A program made the translations under genes and the position numbers. The notes under the pieces were generated by a model. The model ran no database searches and was not told the origin of the DNA. It saw nothing but the letters and a program-made list of their open reading frames with translations. From the NCBI RefSeq assembly GCF_900129265.1, contig NZ_FQVG01000006.1, positions 1 to 64,000 of the forward strand: a DNA stretch of 64,000 bases, in the 5' to 3' direction. This stretch comes from Caloramator proteoclasticus DSM 10124 (GTDB lineage Bacteria; Bacillota; Clostridia; Clostridiales; Caloramatoraceae). Below, piece by piece: positions 1 to 7,553 of this stretch (positions within the stretch are counted from its first letter, which is position 1; each line of letters starts with the position of its first letter).

Positions 1-168
1 AGCAGAATCATTTGTTTTAAATAAACTTTTTATTACATTTTCGAAGCCAATTTTATGAGTAAATTCTTTAAGCAATAACAATCCTGTATCAGAAGATAAG
101 TCACCACCATCAAAATTTAATCGTATTTTACTATTGCTTTCTAAACAAATATCATATAAACTAAACAT
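1..168 (-). mobile_element. IS1380-family transposase, N-terminal part (cut by window edge)
   Basis: The minus strand encodes 56 codons from an ATG at 168, preceded by a GGAGGG ribosome site, and runs off the window. The protein begins with a short leader followed by FDGGDLSSDTGLLLLKEF, the hallmark N-terminal block of IS1380-type DDE transposases. The catalytic residues lie outside the window. The outer end of the element must fall between 169 and about 290, because coding sequence of the damaged activator gene begins there. I could not fix its terminal repeat. Confidence 0.72.
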
Positions 169-291
169 TGAGAACCCTCCCTTTGTTTGGTATTTGTTTA
201 GCAACTATATTATAACAAATTTGGGCCCTCTTTTTCATGTTTTTATTTCACTTTTTAAGTGAAATGCAGTTTAGTAAAAAATTAAGTTAAT
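169..291. other. IS1380 outer end and junction region
   Basis: This is non-coding sequence between the transposase start and the remnant of the activator gene. It holds a perfect 8-bp inverted repeat at about 246-263 (TTTCACTT / AAGTGAAA, 3-nt loop) that could be part of the element end. No target duplication can be checked because the other end of the element is outside the window. Confidence 0.4.
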
Positions 292-1863
292 ATGGGCTAT
301 AGAACTCTTTTAAATAAATTCCATGAATAATTCAGGTTAATAATAGATAACCCAAGGGAAGATGATATATGTTTTGAATGTGAGAACAAAATAAACTGTA
401 TTGAATATGCAGAGGTGTGCTCACCGATATTGGTAGAAAATAATGTAGTAGGAGTAATAGGGTTAGTTGCTCTATCAGAACAGCAAAAAATACAATTAAA
501 TAACAATAAAGAAAACCTTATTAAATTTTTAAATAAGATGAGCGATATGCTGAGCACTAAGATTTCTGAGATGAATATTTGTGAAAAACAAAATTTGCTG
601 ATAAAACAGATTGAAACCATAATAAATTCAATTGATGAAGGAATAATAGCTATTGATTTAGATAAAAATATTTTATTTAAGAATAAAATTATAAAGGATA
701 TTTTAAAGGAAGAAGAGACGAATTTATTCATATCTAAACTACTACAGGATGATATATATAAAGATATTCTTTTAGGTAGAGAAATTAAAAACATACAGTT
801 TGGAATAGAGAATAGAAATTTTTTAGTTTCTATTAAGCCTATTGTGTATTCAAACAAGCTTCAGGGTATTATTTTTTCTTTAAAAAATATGAAGGATATA
901 AACAAAATAATTAGAGATATGACACTTATTAATAGCGATACGACCTTTGATAGTATTATAGGTAAATCAGAAAAATTTTTAAAGGCAATAGAGATAGCTA
1001 AGAAAACTTCAAGGGCAGATTCTACAGTATTAATACTTGGAGAGAGTGGAACGGGTAAAGAACTGTTTGCAAGAGCTATACACAACGAAAGTAAAAGAAA
1101 AAAAAGGCCCTTTGTTGCAGTAAACTGTGCAGCTATACCAGAATCTCTTCTTGAAAGTGAGCTTTTTGGTTTTGAAGAGGGGGCCTTTACTGGTGCTAAA
1201 AAGGGAGGAAAAATAGGAAAATTTGAACTTGCACAGGGTGGAACTTTGTTTTTGGATGAAATAGGGGATATGCCTCTGCATCTACAAGTTAAGCTCTTAA
1301 GAGTTCTTCAAGAAAAATATATTGAAAGAATAGGAAGCAATAGGCAGATAGAAGTAGACATTAGAATAATAGCTGCAACACATAAGAATTTAGATGAGAT
1401 GGTGTTAAAGGGAGAGTTTAGACAGGATCTATATTATAGGCTAAATGTTATTCCAATAAAGATACCTCCTCTTAGGGAAAGAAGAGATGATATAAAGGTA
1501 CTAATGGATTATATACTTAATAAATGCTGTTTAAAACTAAATAAAAATATAAAGGGATTTACTGAAGATGTATATGAGATATTTTTAAATTACCATTGGC
1601 CAGGTAATGTTAGAGAATTAGAAAATATAATAGAATATCTTGTTAATATGGAAAATGGAGAATATATAACCTTTGATAAAGTTCCTGAAAAGTTAAAAAG
1701 TAAAAAAGGTGAAGATATAACTATATTTGACTTAAAATATCACGAGAAAAATTTAATAAAAGAGGCACTAAAGAAATTTAATTCAAAGGATGAAGCTGCA
1801 AAGGCGTTAGGTATAGGAAGGGCAACTTTGTTTAGAAAGATAAAGGAGTATGGATTAAATTAG
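292..1863 (+). pseudogene. sigma-54-dependent activator, 5'-truncated; likely regulator of cdsB (CdsR-like)
   Basis: The intact part (482 codons from GTG 415) has a PAS-like sensor segment, an AAA+ sigma-54 interaction domain and a C-terminal Fis-type helix-turn-helix. The AAA+ domain shows Walker A GESGTGKE, the GAFTGA loop in [13 protein letters not shown], and Walker B LFLDEIGD. Coding sequence continues upstream of GTG 415 in the same frame ([17 protein letters not shown]). It is then stopped by TAA at 328-330, with 12 more plausible codons before it and another in-frame stop at 283. GTG 415 has no convincing ribosome site. The N-terminal sensor is therefore missing, most simply through the adjacent IS1380 insertion plus a nonsense change. 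Activators of this kind sit next to the cysteine desulfidase gene they control in other Clostridia, and the downstream promoter fits that role. A shortened protein could still be made; I call it damaged with good but not complete confidence. Confidence 0.75.
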
Positions 1864-1964
1864 TATCAAAATGATACCATTAGTATCAAAATGATACTAA
1901 TGGTATGAGTCTATAGAATATAAGATTTGTATGGGCATTAAGTATCAAAATGATACTTAATGCC
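1863..1964 (+). promoter_or_regulatory. three palindromic activator sites upstream of cdsB; the last doubles as a terminator
   Basis: GTATCAAAATGATAC occurs exactly three times, at 1863-1877, 1883-1897 and 1942-1956. The second lies inside a larger hairpin with 15-bp arms (1875-1905). The third lies inside one with 16-bp arms (about 1933-1965) followed by a T-rich run, so it can end the upstream activator transcript. Spacing of 20 and 59 bp between centres and a position 30-125 bp upstream of a sigma-54 promoter fit enhancer sites for the neighbouring activator. The binding assignment is inferred. Confidence 0.8.
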
Positions 1965-1985
1965 CATTTATTTATGTATTTTCGT

Positions 1986-2001
1986 TGGCATAATCTTTGC
2001 A
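1986..2001 (+). promoter_or_regulatory. sigma-54 (-24/-12) promoter of cdsB
   Basis: TGGCATAATCTTTGCA matches the consensus TGGCAC-N5-TTGC closely, with GG at 1987-1988 and GC at 1999-2000 separated by exactly 10 bases. It lies about 40 bases before the cdsB start, downstream of the three palindromes. Confidence 0.9.
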
Positions 2002-2040
2002 ATATTAATGTAGTCAAGATTATACTTGGAGGTATTTAAT

Positions 2041-3333
2041 ATGAAGAATATAATAAAAAACGTTTTAAAACAAGAAGTTGTATTGGCATTAGGATGTACA
2101 GAGCCAGTAGCAGTTGCTCTTGCATCAGCTTCAGCATATAGTGTAGTAAAAGGAGATATAGAAAAAATAAATGTTATAGTAAGTTCAAATATATTTAAAA
2201 ATGCCTTTGCGGTAGGTATTCCAGGAACTAAAAATGTAGGTCTTCATATTGCTGCTGCATTAGGTGCAATAGGAGGGGATTGTAAGTTAAAACTTGAAGT
2301 GTTGAAAAATATAAATTCAAATCACGAAAAAGAAGCTAAAAGAATAGTTGAAGAAGGAAAAGTTAGAATAGATGTTGATGATTCAAAGGCAATATTTTAT
2401 ATTAGGGTTGAGGTACTCACAAAAAATGGATTAGGAGTTTGTGAGATAAAAGATAAACATTCAAATATAGTTTATCTTGAGGCAAATGGTAAAGTGATAT
2501 ATGAAAATAGAGAAGTAGCTGTAGGCTCTTCAAAGGTAAATTTTGATTTAAAAGAATTCAAATTGTTAGATTTGATACACGAAATAATAGATATGAAGGA
2601 TGAAGAATTAGAGTTTTTATTGGAGGGTGCAGAAGTAAATATTAAAATTGCAAAGGAAGGTTTAAATAATAGTTATGGAATGGAGATAGGTAAGAGATAT
2701 AAAAAGATGATGGAAGAAGGCATTATATCAGATGATATTCAAAATAATATTATAATGATGACAGCAGCAGCTTCTGATGCAAGAATGGCTGGTTGTTTTA
2801 TGCCTGTTATGAGTAGTGCAGGTTCTGGAAATCACGGAATAACAGCTATAATACCAGTTGCGGTTTGTGCAAAGCTTTTAAATAAGGATAATGCTCAGCT
2901 TGTTAAGGCACTTGCTATATCACATATTACAACTATCTATATAAAGCAATTTACAGGAAGATTATCAAGTGTTTGCGGGTGCGGGGTTGCAGCAGGTGTT
3001 GGTGCAGCTTGTGGTATATGCTATCTTCTTGGAGGAAAGGATAAGGAGATGGAGAATACTATTAAAAATATGGTAGGAGATATAAGTGGTGTAGTTTGTG
3101 ATGGTGCAAAACCAGGATGTGCAATAAAATTGTCAACAGCAGCAGCTGCTGCCTATAAAGCAGCATTGCTTGCAATACAAGGAGTGTGTGTACCTTGTGG
3201 AAACGGTATTGTTGGATGCGATATAGAATCTACAATTAGAAATTTAGGTATATTTACAAGAGAAGGAATGAAAAATGTTGATAGAACAGTAATTAATATA
3301 ATGCTAAAAAAAGAATACGAGTTTGTGTGCTAA
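2041..3333 (+). CDS. cdsB: L-cysteine desulfidase / UPF0597 family iron-sulfur protein
   Basis: The 430-residue protein of the CyuA/CdsB (UPF0597, serine dehydratase alpha-like) family is predicted to convert cysteine to pyruvate, ammonia and sulfide in the cytoplasm. Visible family features are LGCTEPVAVALA near residue 18 and a C-terminal half rich in cysteines, with CGCGVAAG near 312 and CDGAKPGCAIK near 355. These are the expected iron-sulfur ligands. An upstream TTG at 2026 overlaps the ribosome site TTGGAGG, so the start is ATG 2041, eight bases after it. Its own sigma-54 promoter and three palindromic sites imply substrate-inducible expression, but the adjacent activator looks broken. 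In Clostridioides difficile a cdsB homologue is known to be sigma-54 dependent. The exact substrate here is inferred from family and context. Confidence 0.8.
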   Translation: MKNIIKNVLKQEVVLALGCTEPVAVALASASAYSVVKGDIEKINVIVSSNIFKNAFAVGIPGTKNVGLHIAAALGAIGGDCKLKLEVLKNINSNHEKEAKRIVEEGKVRIDVDDSKAIFYIRVEVLTKNGLGVCEIKDKHSNIVYLEANGKVIYENREVAVGSSKVNFDLKEFKLLDLIHEIIDMKDEELEFLLEGAEVNIKIAKEGLNNSYGMEIGKRYKKMMEEGIISDDIQNNIIMMTAAASDARMAGCFMPVMSSAGSGNHGITAIIPVAVCAKLLNKDNAQLVKALAISHITTIYIKQFTGRLSSVCGCGVAAGVGAACGICYLLGGKDKEMENTIKNMVGDISGVVCDGAKPGCAIKLSTAAAAAYKAALLAIQGVCVPCGNGIVGCDIESTIRNLGIFTREGMKNVDRTVINIMLKKEYEFVC

Positions 3334-3347
3334 TTAAGTAGAATACC

Positions 3348-3374
3348 ATTAACAATAGTTTATAAATTGTTAAT
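3348..3374. repeat. 27-bp palindrome, left copy
   Basis: Arms ATTAACAAT and ATTGTTAAT enclose a 9-base centre. An identical 27-base copy stands at 3535-3561. The left copy is preceded by ACC and followed by CAATCTG. The right copy is preceded by CAATCTG and followed by GGT. The outer ACC and GGT would extend the arms to 12 bp if the sequence between the copies were removed, as expected for one original hairpin that was split and duplicated. Confidence 0.9.
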
Positions 3375-3403
3375 CAATCTGTTTAAAAAGTTATATATTG
3401 ATT

Positions 3404-3493
3404 AGCCCCATGAAGGATTTCTTAGGCATTCATTCATTTCGCCAAGCAATTCTAAGTTTATGAAAGAGCCTATTGAAATCTTTTCATGGGGCT
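3404..3493 (+). repeat. nested-hairpin intergenic element, copy 1 (internally deleted)
   Basis: This 90-base element starts AGCCCCATGAAGG and ends TTTTCATGGGGCT, so its ends pair as a long stem followed by a T run. Inside are AGGCATTCATTCAT and ATGAAAGAGCCT, which form a second helix. It matches the outer parts of the copies at 17199-17409 and 56777-56990 but lacks their GC-rich core and one arm of the third helix. It lies 70 bases after the cdsB stop and may also act as its terminator. Confidence 0.85.
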
Positions 3494-3534
3494 TTTTTAT
3501 ACTTTAGCTAACAAGCGGGTTTGTCATCAATCTG

Positions 3535-3561
3535 ATTAACAATAGTTTATAAATTGTTAAT
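3535..3561. repeat. 27-bp palindrome, right copy
   Basis: This is identical to 3348-3374 across all 27 bases. The 160 bases between the two copies begin and end with CAATCTG and contain the copy-1 hairpin element. The right copy lies about 50 bases before glnA and could also be an operator or RNA hairpin in its leader. Confidence 0.9.
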
Positions 3562-3612
3562 GGTGTTTTTTGTTTTGGAATATTATAATAGAATAAAAGG
3601 AGGTTGATAGAT

Positions 3613-4935
3613 TTGAATAAAATGGATATTTTAAACAAAATAAAAGAGGAAGAAGTTGAATTTATATATCTTCAGTTTACTGATATATTTGGAATAATGA
3701 AAAATGTTGCAATTACTGTAAGTGAGCTTGAAAGAGCTTTAAATAATGAAATTGTTTTTGATGGTTCATCAATAGATGGATTTGTTAGAATAGAAGAATC
3801 TGATATGTATCTTTATCCCGATACAGATACATTTTTAGTATATCCTTGGTATTCAAGCTTCGGAAAAGAGGCAAGATTTATATGTGACATATATGATTCA
3901 GAGGGTAAACCCTTTGAAGGAGACCCAAGATACGTTTTAAAGAGGGTATTAAATGAGGCGAAGGAGATGGGGTATTCTATTAAAATAGGCCCTGAATGTG
4001 AATTTTTCTTATTTAATACAGATGAGTTTGGTAAACCAACATTAATAACTCACGATGATGCAAGCTATTTTGATTTAGCACCTGTAGACTTAGGAGAAAA
4101 TGCAAGAAGAGAGATGGTTTTAACGCTTAATAAGATGGGATATGAAGTTGAAGCATCACACCACGAGGTTGCACCTGGACAACACGAAATAGACTTAAAA
4201 TGTGATGATGCATTATACTCGGCAGATAAAATAGTAACATTTAAACAGGTGGTAAGAAAAATAGCTAAAAATCACGGATTGCACGCTACATTTATGCCTA
4301 AACCAATATATGGAATACCAGGTTCAGGACTACATACAAATATATACGTATACAAAGGCGATGAAAATTTGTTTTATGATAAAGATGATAAATTAAACTT
4401 GTCAAAGGAGGCATATAGTTTTATAGCTGGAATAATGGAACATGCAAAGGCTATATGTGCTATAACAAATCCAAATGTTAATAGTTATAAAAGGTTAGTA
4501 TCAGGTTATGAAGCTCCTATGTATATATCTTGGTCCTGTAAAAATAGAAGTCCTTTAATTAGAGTTCCTTCAAGAATAAATAAAAATGCAAGGATAGAAC
4601 TTAGAAGCCCAGATCCATCCTGTAATCCATATTTAGCATTAGCTGTTATTATAAAGGCAGGATTAGATGGAATAAAGAGAGGATTAAAACCTTGTGAGCC
4701 AGTTGATAGAAATTTATATGAAATAACAGATGAGGAAAGGTTAGAAGTTGGGATAGATTTGCTTCCTCAATCACTTAGAGAAGCGGTTAAAGAATTAAAG
4801 AGGGATGAGCTAATTAAGGAGGCATTAGGAAGCCACGTTTATAATAGATTTATTGAAGCAAAAGAGATGGAATGGAAGGAATATAAAAGTGTAGTTACAT
4901 CTTGGGAAGTAGAAAGATATTTAACTAAGTATTAA
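3613..4935 (+). CDS. glnA: glutamine synthetase, type I (alpha)
   Basis: The 440-residue ATP-dependent enzyme joins ammonia to glutamate in the cytoplasm, normally as a dodecamer. Class I motifs are clear: FDGSSIDGF near residue 50, GPECEFFLF near 127, the ATP-site stretch around NPNVNSYKRL, and RSPDPSCNPYLA. The length and the absence of the adenylylation-loop insertion indicate the Gram-positive alpha subtype. TTG 3613 is chosen because it lies nine bases after AGGAGG; TTG 3604 would touch the ribosome site. The next gene, 13 bases downstream, encodes an ANTAR antiterminator, a pairing common in Clostridia that suggests RNA-level nitrogen control. Confidence 0.95.
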   Translation: MNKMDILNKIKEEEVEFIYLQFTDIFGIMKNVAITVSELERALNNEIVFDGSSIDGFVRIEESDMYLYPDTDTFLVYPWYSSFGKEARFICDIYDSEGKPFEGDPRYVLKRVLNEAKEMGYSIKIGPECEFFLFNTDEFGKPTLITHDDASYFDLAPVDLGENARREMVLTLNKMGYEVEASHHEVAPGQHEIDLKCDDALYSADKIVTFKQVVRKIAKNHGLHATFMPKPIYGIPGSGLHTNIYVYKGDENLFYDKDDKLNLSKEAYSFIAGIMEHAKAICAITNPNVNSYKRLVSGYEAPMYISWSCKNRSPLIRVPSRINKNARIELRSPDPSCNPYLALAVIIKAGLDGIKRGLKPCEPVDRNLYEITDEERLEVGIDLLPQSLREAVKELKRDELIKEALGSHVYNRFIEAKEMEWKEYKSVVTSWEVERYLTKY

Positions 4936-4948
4936 TGAGGGGCTAAAT

Positions 4949-5539
4949 ATGGATAGACTTAAAATAGCAGTAGGAGATAATGATGAAGAAATATTAAAAT
5001 CTATTCAGATTATGCTAATTCAAATGGGATTTAATGTGGTTGCAACCGAAAAATCAGGCTCTTCGCTTTTAAGAAAAATACGAAGCATAAACCCTGATGT
5101 TGCTTTAATTGATGTAAATTTAAAGGGATTATCTGCCTTTGAGATAAGTGAGGTAGTTGAAAAACAAGGAATATGCCCTTGCATAATAACTATTAAAGGA
5201 AGTGTAGATGAGTATTTTGATAAATTAAAAGATAAGTTAGTATTTGCGTATATTCAAAAGCCCTTTAATCAGACAAGTTTGAGATATGCAATAGAATCAG
5301 CATATTTTAACTATAAAAATTTAATGGATATGGATAGGAAGTTAAAGGAGAGAAAGCTTATTGATAAGGCAAAGGGTTTAATAATGAATAAATATAATTT
5401 AACAGAAGACAAGGCATATGAATATATAAGAAAAAAGAGTATGGATAAAGGCGTGAGTATGGCTAAAATTGCCCAGGTAATAATTGATATAATAGAACAA
5501 AATAATAAAAATGGAGGGGATAAAAATGAAAAGGATTGA
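4949..5539 (+). CDS. ANTAR-domain response regulator (putative transcription antiterminator)
   Basis: The 196-residue protein has a receiver domain at residues 1-125. It shows an acidic GDNDEE pocket, a candidate phospho-acceptor Asp in LIDVN, and the conserved Lys in IQKPF. A C-terminal ANTAR domain (about 130-190) follows, with KLIDKAKGLIM and the alanine/aromatic pattern that binds paired RNA hairpins. Such proteins release terminators in nitrogen-related operons. No sensor kinase gene is next to it. It follows glnA at 13 bases and overlaps yedF by 14 bases, so it belongs to the same operon. The target RNA is not identified. Confidence 0.88.
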   Translation: MDRLKIAVGDNDEEILKSIQIMLIQMGFNVVATEKSGSSLLRKIRSINPDVALIDVNLKGLSAFEISEVVEKQGICPCIITIKGSVDEYFDKLKDKLVFAYIQKPFNQTSLRYAIESAYFNYKNLMDMDRKLKERKLIDKAKGLIMNKYNLTEDKAYEYIRKKSMDKGVSMAKIAQVIIDIIEQNNKNGGDKNEKD

Positions 5540-6104
5540 TTGTAGAGGACTTGCTTGTCCAAAGCCTGTAATTATGACAAAAAAGGAATTAGATAGTATG
5601 ATTAATGGTGAGGTTGAAGTTATAGTGGATAATCAGGGAGCAAGGGAAAACCTTTCAAAACTTGCACAGAGCTATGGATTTGAGTATAGTATATCAGAAG
5701 ATTCAGAGGGAATACACGTAATAATAAAAAAGACTGAGAATAAGAACAGTAATTTAGCTGAAGATGAAAAAAATATTGTAATAGCTATTACTTCAGACTG
5801 CTTTGGACACGGAGATGATGTATTAGGTAGAACTTTAATGAAGAGTTATATATATTCATTAACAGAAGTTGAGAAAAAACCAAAGACATTAATATTTGTT
5901 AACGCGGGAGTGAAATTAACTACAGAGGGTTCTGATGTATTAGAGAGCCTTAAAATCTTAGAACAGCAGGGAGTGGAAATATTATCCTGCGGAACATGCT
6001 TGAATTTTTATAATTTATCAGATAAATTAAAGATAGGTTCTGTATCAAATATGTATACAATAGTTGAAAAGATGCACGAATCAACAAATACTATAAAAAT
6101 ATGA
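5526..6104 (+). CDS. yedF: sulfurtransferase-like selenium metabolism protein YedF
   Basis: The 192-residue, two-domain protein has an N-terminal TusA-like domain (residues 1-75) with the CPKP motif whose Cys11 would carry sulfur or selenium. A DsrE-like domain (about 82-190) includes SCGTCLNFY. This architecture is the YedF family found with selenium genes. The start ATG 5526 follows AGGGG and lies inside the end of the ANTAR gene. A DUF3343 gene follows 13 bases later, a typical partner. No selD or selA is in the window, so a role in selenium rather than general sulfur transfer is inferred. Confidence 0.85.
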   Translation: MKRIDCRGLACPKPVIMTKKELDSMINGEVEVIVDNQGARENLSKLAQSYGFEYSISEDSEGIHVIIKKTENKNSNLAEDEKNIVIAITSDCFGHGDDVLGRTLMKSYIYSLTEVEKKPKTLIFVNAGVKLTTEGSDVLESLKILEQQGVEILSCGTCLNFYNLSDKLKIGSVSNMYTIVEKMHESTNTIKI

Positions 6105-6117
6105 GGTTGATAAAGAG

Positions 6118-6375
6118 ATGGAGTATATTATAGTAACATTTGAAAGTACTAATTTTGCAATACAAGCAGAGTCAGTATTAAAATCAAGAAACCTTAATAT
6201 TCAAATAATACCAACACCAAGGGAGATTACTTTAAGTTGTGGTATATCTATTTTAACTCAAATTGAAAATCTTAATGAAATAGATGAACTTGTTAAATTA
6301 GGTAAGATAAGAATTAAGGAAGTATATAAGTATGTTAAAGACGAGGTTAAGACACTTGAAAGATTAAGACCATAG
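6118..6375 (+). CDS. DUF3343 family putative Se/S carrier protein
   Basis: The 85-residue protein begins MEYIIVTFESTNFAIQAE and carries a single conserved Cys in LSCGIS near residue 42, the pattern of DUF3343 proteins. These are small putative selenium or sulfur carriers usually encoded beside YedF. It lies 13 bases after yedF. The stop codon is within a terminator hairpin, so this gene ends the glnA-yedF transcription unit. No direct biochemical function is known for the family. Confidence 0.8.
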   Translation: MEYIIVTFESTNFAIQAESVLKSRNLNIQIIPTPREITLSCGISILTQIENLNEIDELVKLGKIRIKEVYKYVKDEVKTLERLRP

Positions 6376-6392
6376 GTCTTAATCTTTAATTT
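6358..6392 (+). terminator. intrinsic terminator after DUF3343 gene
   Basis: AGATTAAGACC and GGTCTTAATCT pair around ATA, followed by TTAATTTT. The hairpin includes the stop codon of the upstream gene. Confidence 0.75.
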
Positions 6393-6407
6393 TGAGGAGG
6401 TGAAGTT

Positions 6408-7256
6408 ATGAATATAGTTAACAAATTTAAAGAGGCAGTTGAGAGCAATTTAACTCAGGAAAAAATAATAGATGGTTCTTTGAAGTTTATTAAAGCAATT
6501 GCAATAATTATAATATGTTTAATAATAATAAAGATAGGTGAAAAAATAATTCATTCGTTTTTTGAAAGACAGAAAAAATCAAAGTTTGGCTTAAATGAAA
6601 AGAAGGCTGCAACTCTTCAGGAACTTTTTAAGAGTTTATTAAGGTATTTAATGTATTTTGTTGCAGCAATTTGGATATTTGACATTAAAACTGTTATAGC
6701 TGTAACAGGAGTTGCAGGTGTTGCAATTGGTTTTGGTGCTCAAAATTTAGTTAAAGACATTATATCTGGAGTTTTTATATTATTCGAAGATCAATTTGCG
6801 GTGGGAGATTATGTAGTTATAGATGGTTTATCAGGATTTGTTGAGGCAATAGGTATAAGGGTTACAAAGCTTAGGGATTTTTCTGGAGACCTACATATAA
6901 TTCCTAACGGAACAATAAGTAAGGTTACAAATAAAACAAGAGGAAATATGAGGGCACTTGTTGATGTAGATATTGCCTATGAAGAGGATATAGACCATGC
7001 AATATCTGTTATAAAAGAGGTATGTGAGGATGTAAAAAAAGATTTTGAAGACATTGTTGAAGGCCCAGACGTTGTTGGAGTTGTAAAATTAGGTGAATCT
7101 GGTATAACTATAAGAGTGGTGGCAAAGACTATCCCGATGAAACAGTGGGCTGTTGAAATGGAGCTTAGAAGAAGAATAAAATATAGATTAGATAAAGAAG
7201 GAATAGAAATACCATATCCAAGAAGAGTTATATATAGCAAGGAAGGAGGAAAGTAA
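6408..7256 (+). CDS. mscS: small-conductance mechanosensitive channel, MscS family
   Basis: The 282-residue membrane protein has an amphipathic N-terminus, hydrophobic helices at about 25-48 and 65-88, and the pore helix near 92-118. The pore helix carries the Gly/Ala-rich GVAGVAIGFGAQNLVKD, diagnostic of MscS. The beta and alpha/beta cytoplasmic domains follow, with FSGDLHIIPNGTI. It opens on membrane tension to release solutes. AGGAGG lies just before ATG 6408. The next gene starts at the base after its stop. Confidence 0.92.
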   Translation: MNIVNKFKEAVESNLTQEKIIDGSLKFIKAIAIIIICLIIIKIGEKIIHSFFERQKKSKFGLNEKKAATLQELFKSLLRYLMYFVAAIWIFDIKTVIAVTGVAGVAIGFGAQNLVKDIISGVFILFEDQFAVGDYVVIDGLSGFVEAIGIRVTKLRDFSGDLHIIPNGTISKVTNKTRGNMRALVDVDIAYEEDIDHAISVIKEVCEDVKKDFEDIVEGPDVVGVVKLGESGITIRVVAKTIPMKQWAVEMELRRRIKYRLDKEGIEIPYPRRVIYSKEGGK

Positions 7257-7469
7257 TTGGTAAAAGTATTTAATTTAGGAGATATAGTTGAGACAAAAAA
7301 AGAACATCCTTGTGGAAGCAAGACTTGGGAGATTATAAGGCTTGGTGCAGATATAAAAATAAAATGTACAGGTTGTGGAAGAATAGTTATGCTTCCAAGA
7401 CCAAAATTCGAAAAGTCTGTTAAAAAGATAGTAAAATCGGCTGTAGAAGAAAATAGTGACTTGACTTAA
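7257..7469 (+). CDS. DUF951 family small protein
   Basis: The 70-residue protein starts with TTG directly after the mscS stop; AAGGAGG lies seven bases upstream. It has VFNLGDIVETKKEHPCGS and KCTGCGRIVMLPR, so cysteines that may bind zinc. DUF951 genes commonly sit between mscS and rpsF in Firmicutes. The function is unknown. The rpsF promoter overlaps the end of this gene. Confidence 0.85.
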   Translation: MVKVFNLGDIVETKKEHPCGSKTWEIIRLGADIKIKCTGCGRIVMLPRPKFEKSVKKIVKSAVEENSDLT

Positions 7470-7489
7470 AATTGATAATGTGTTAATAT
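7461..7489 (+). promoter_or_regulatory. sigma-A promoter of rpsF operon
   Basis: TTGACT at 7461-7466 and TAATAT at 7484-7489 are separated by 17 bases. Confidence 0.75.
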
Positions 7490-7493
7490 AGAG

Positions 7494-7553
7494 GAGTTGT
7501 AATCCCTGCTCATTTTATGAGCCGTTTAGTCCGGAGGGAGGAGGTGAACTATA
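7494..7553 (+). promoter_or_regulatory. ribosomal S6:S18 binding leader
   Basis: The rpsF leader contains CCCT, a GCTCA/TGAGC hairpin, then CCGTTTAGTCCGGAGGG directly before the start. An outer CCCT/AGGG stem with an unpaired CCG beside an inner hairpin resembles the known S6:S18 autoregulatory leader of rpsF operons. The outer stem covers the ribosome-site region, which fits feedback control of translation. Confidence 0.6.

Noticed and set aside
415-1863. GTG 415 as a genuine start of a naturally short activator
   Set aside because: Clear coding sequence in the same frame continues upstream to the TAA at 328 and beyond, and no proper ribosome site precedes 415.
1863-1956. Three 15-bp repeats as a CRISPR-like array
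   Set aside because: The repeats are palindromic operators with irregular 5- and 44-base gaps, no spacers of regular length and no cas genes; no CRISPR array was seen in the window.
3348-3374. Palindrome near glnA as a GlnR/TnrA operator
   Set aside because: The GlnR pattern has TGTNA...TNACA in that order; here the arms read ACAAT...ATTGT, the opposite arrangement, and the duplication is better explained by the inserted element.
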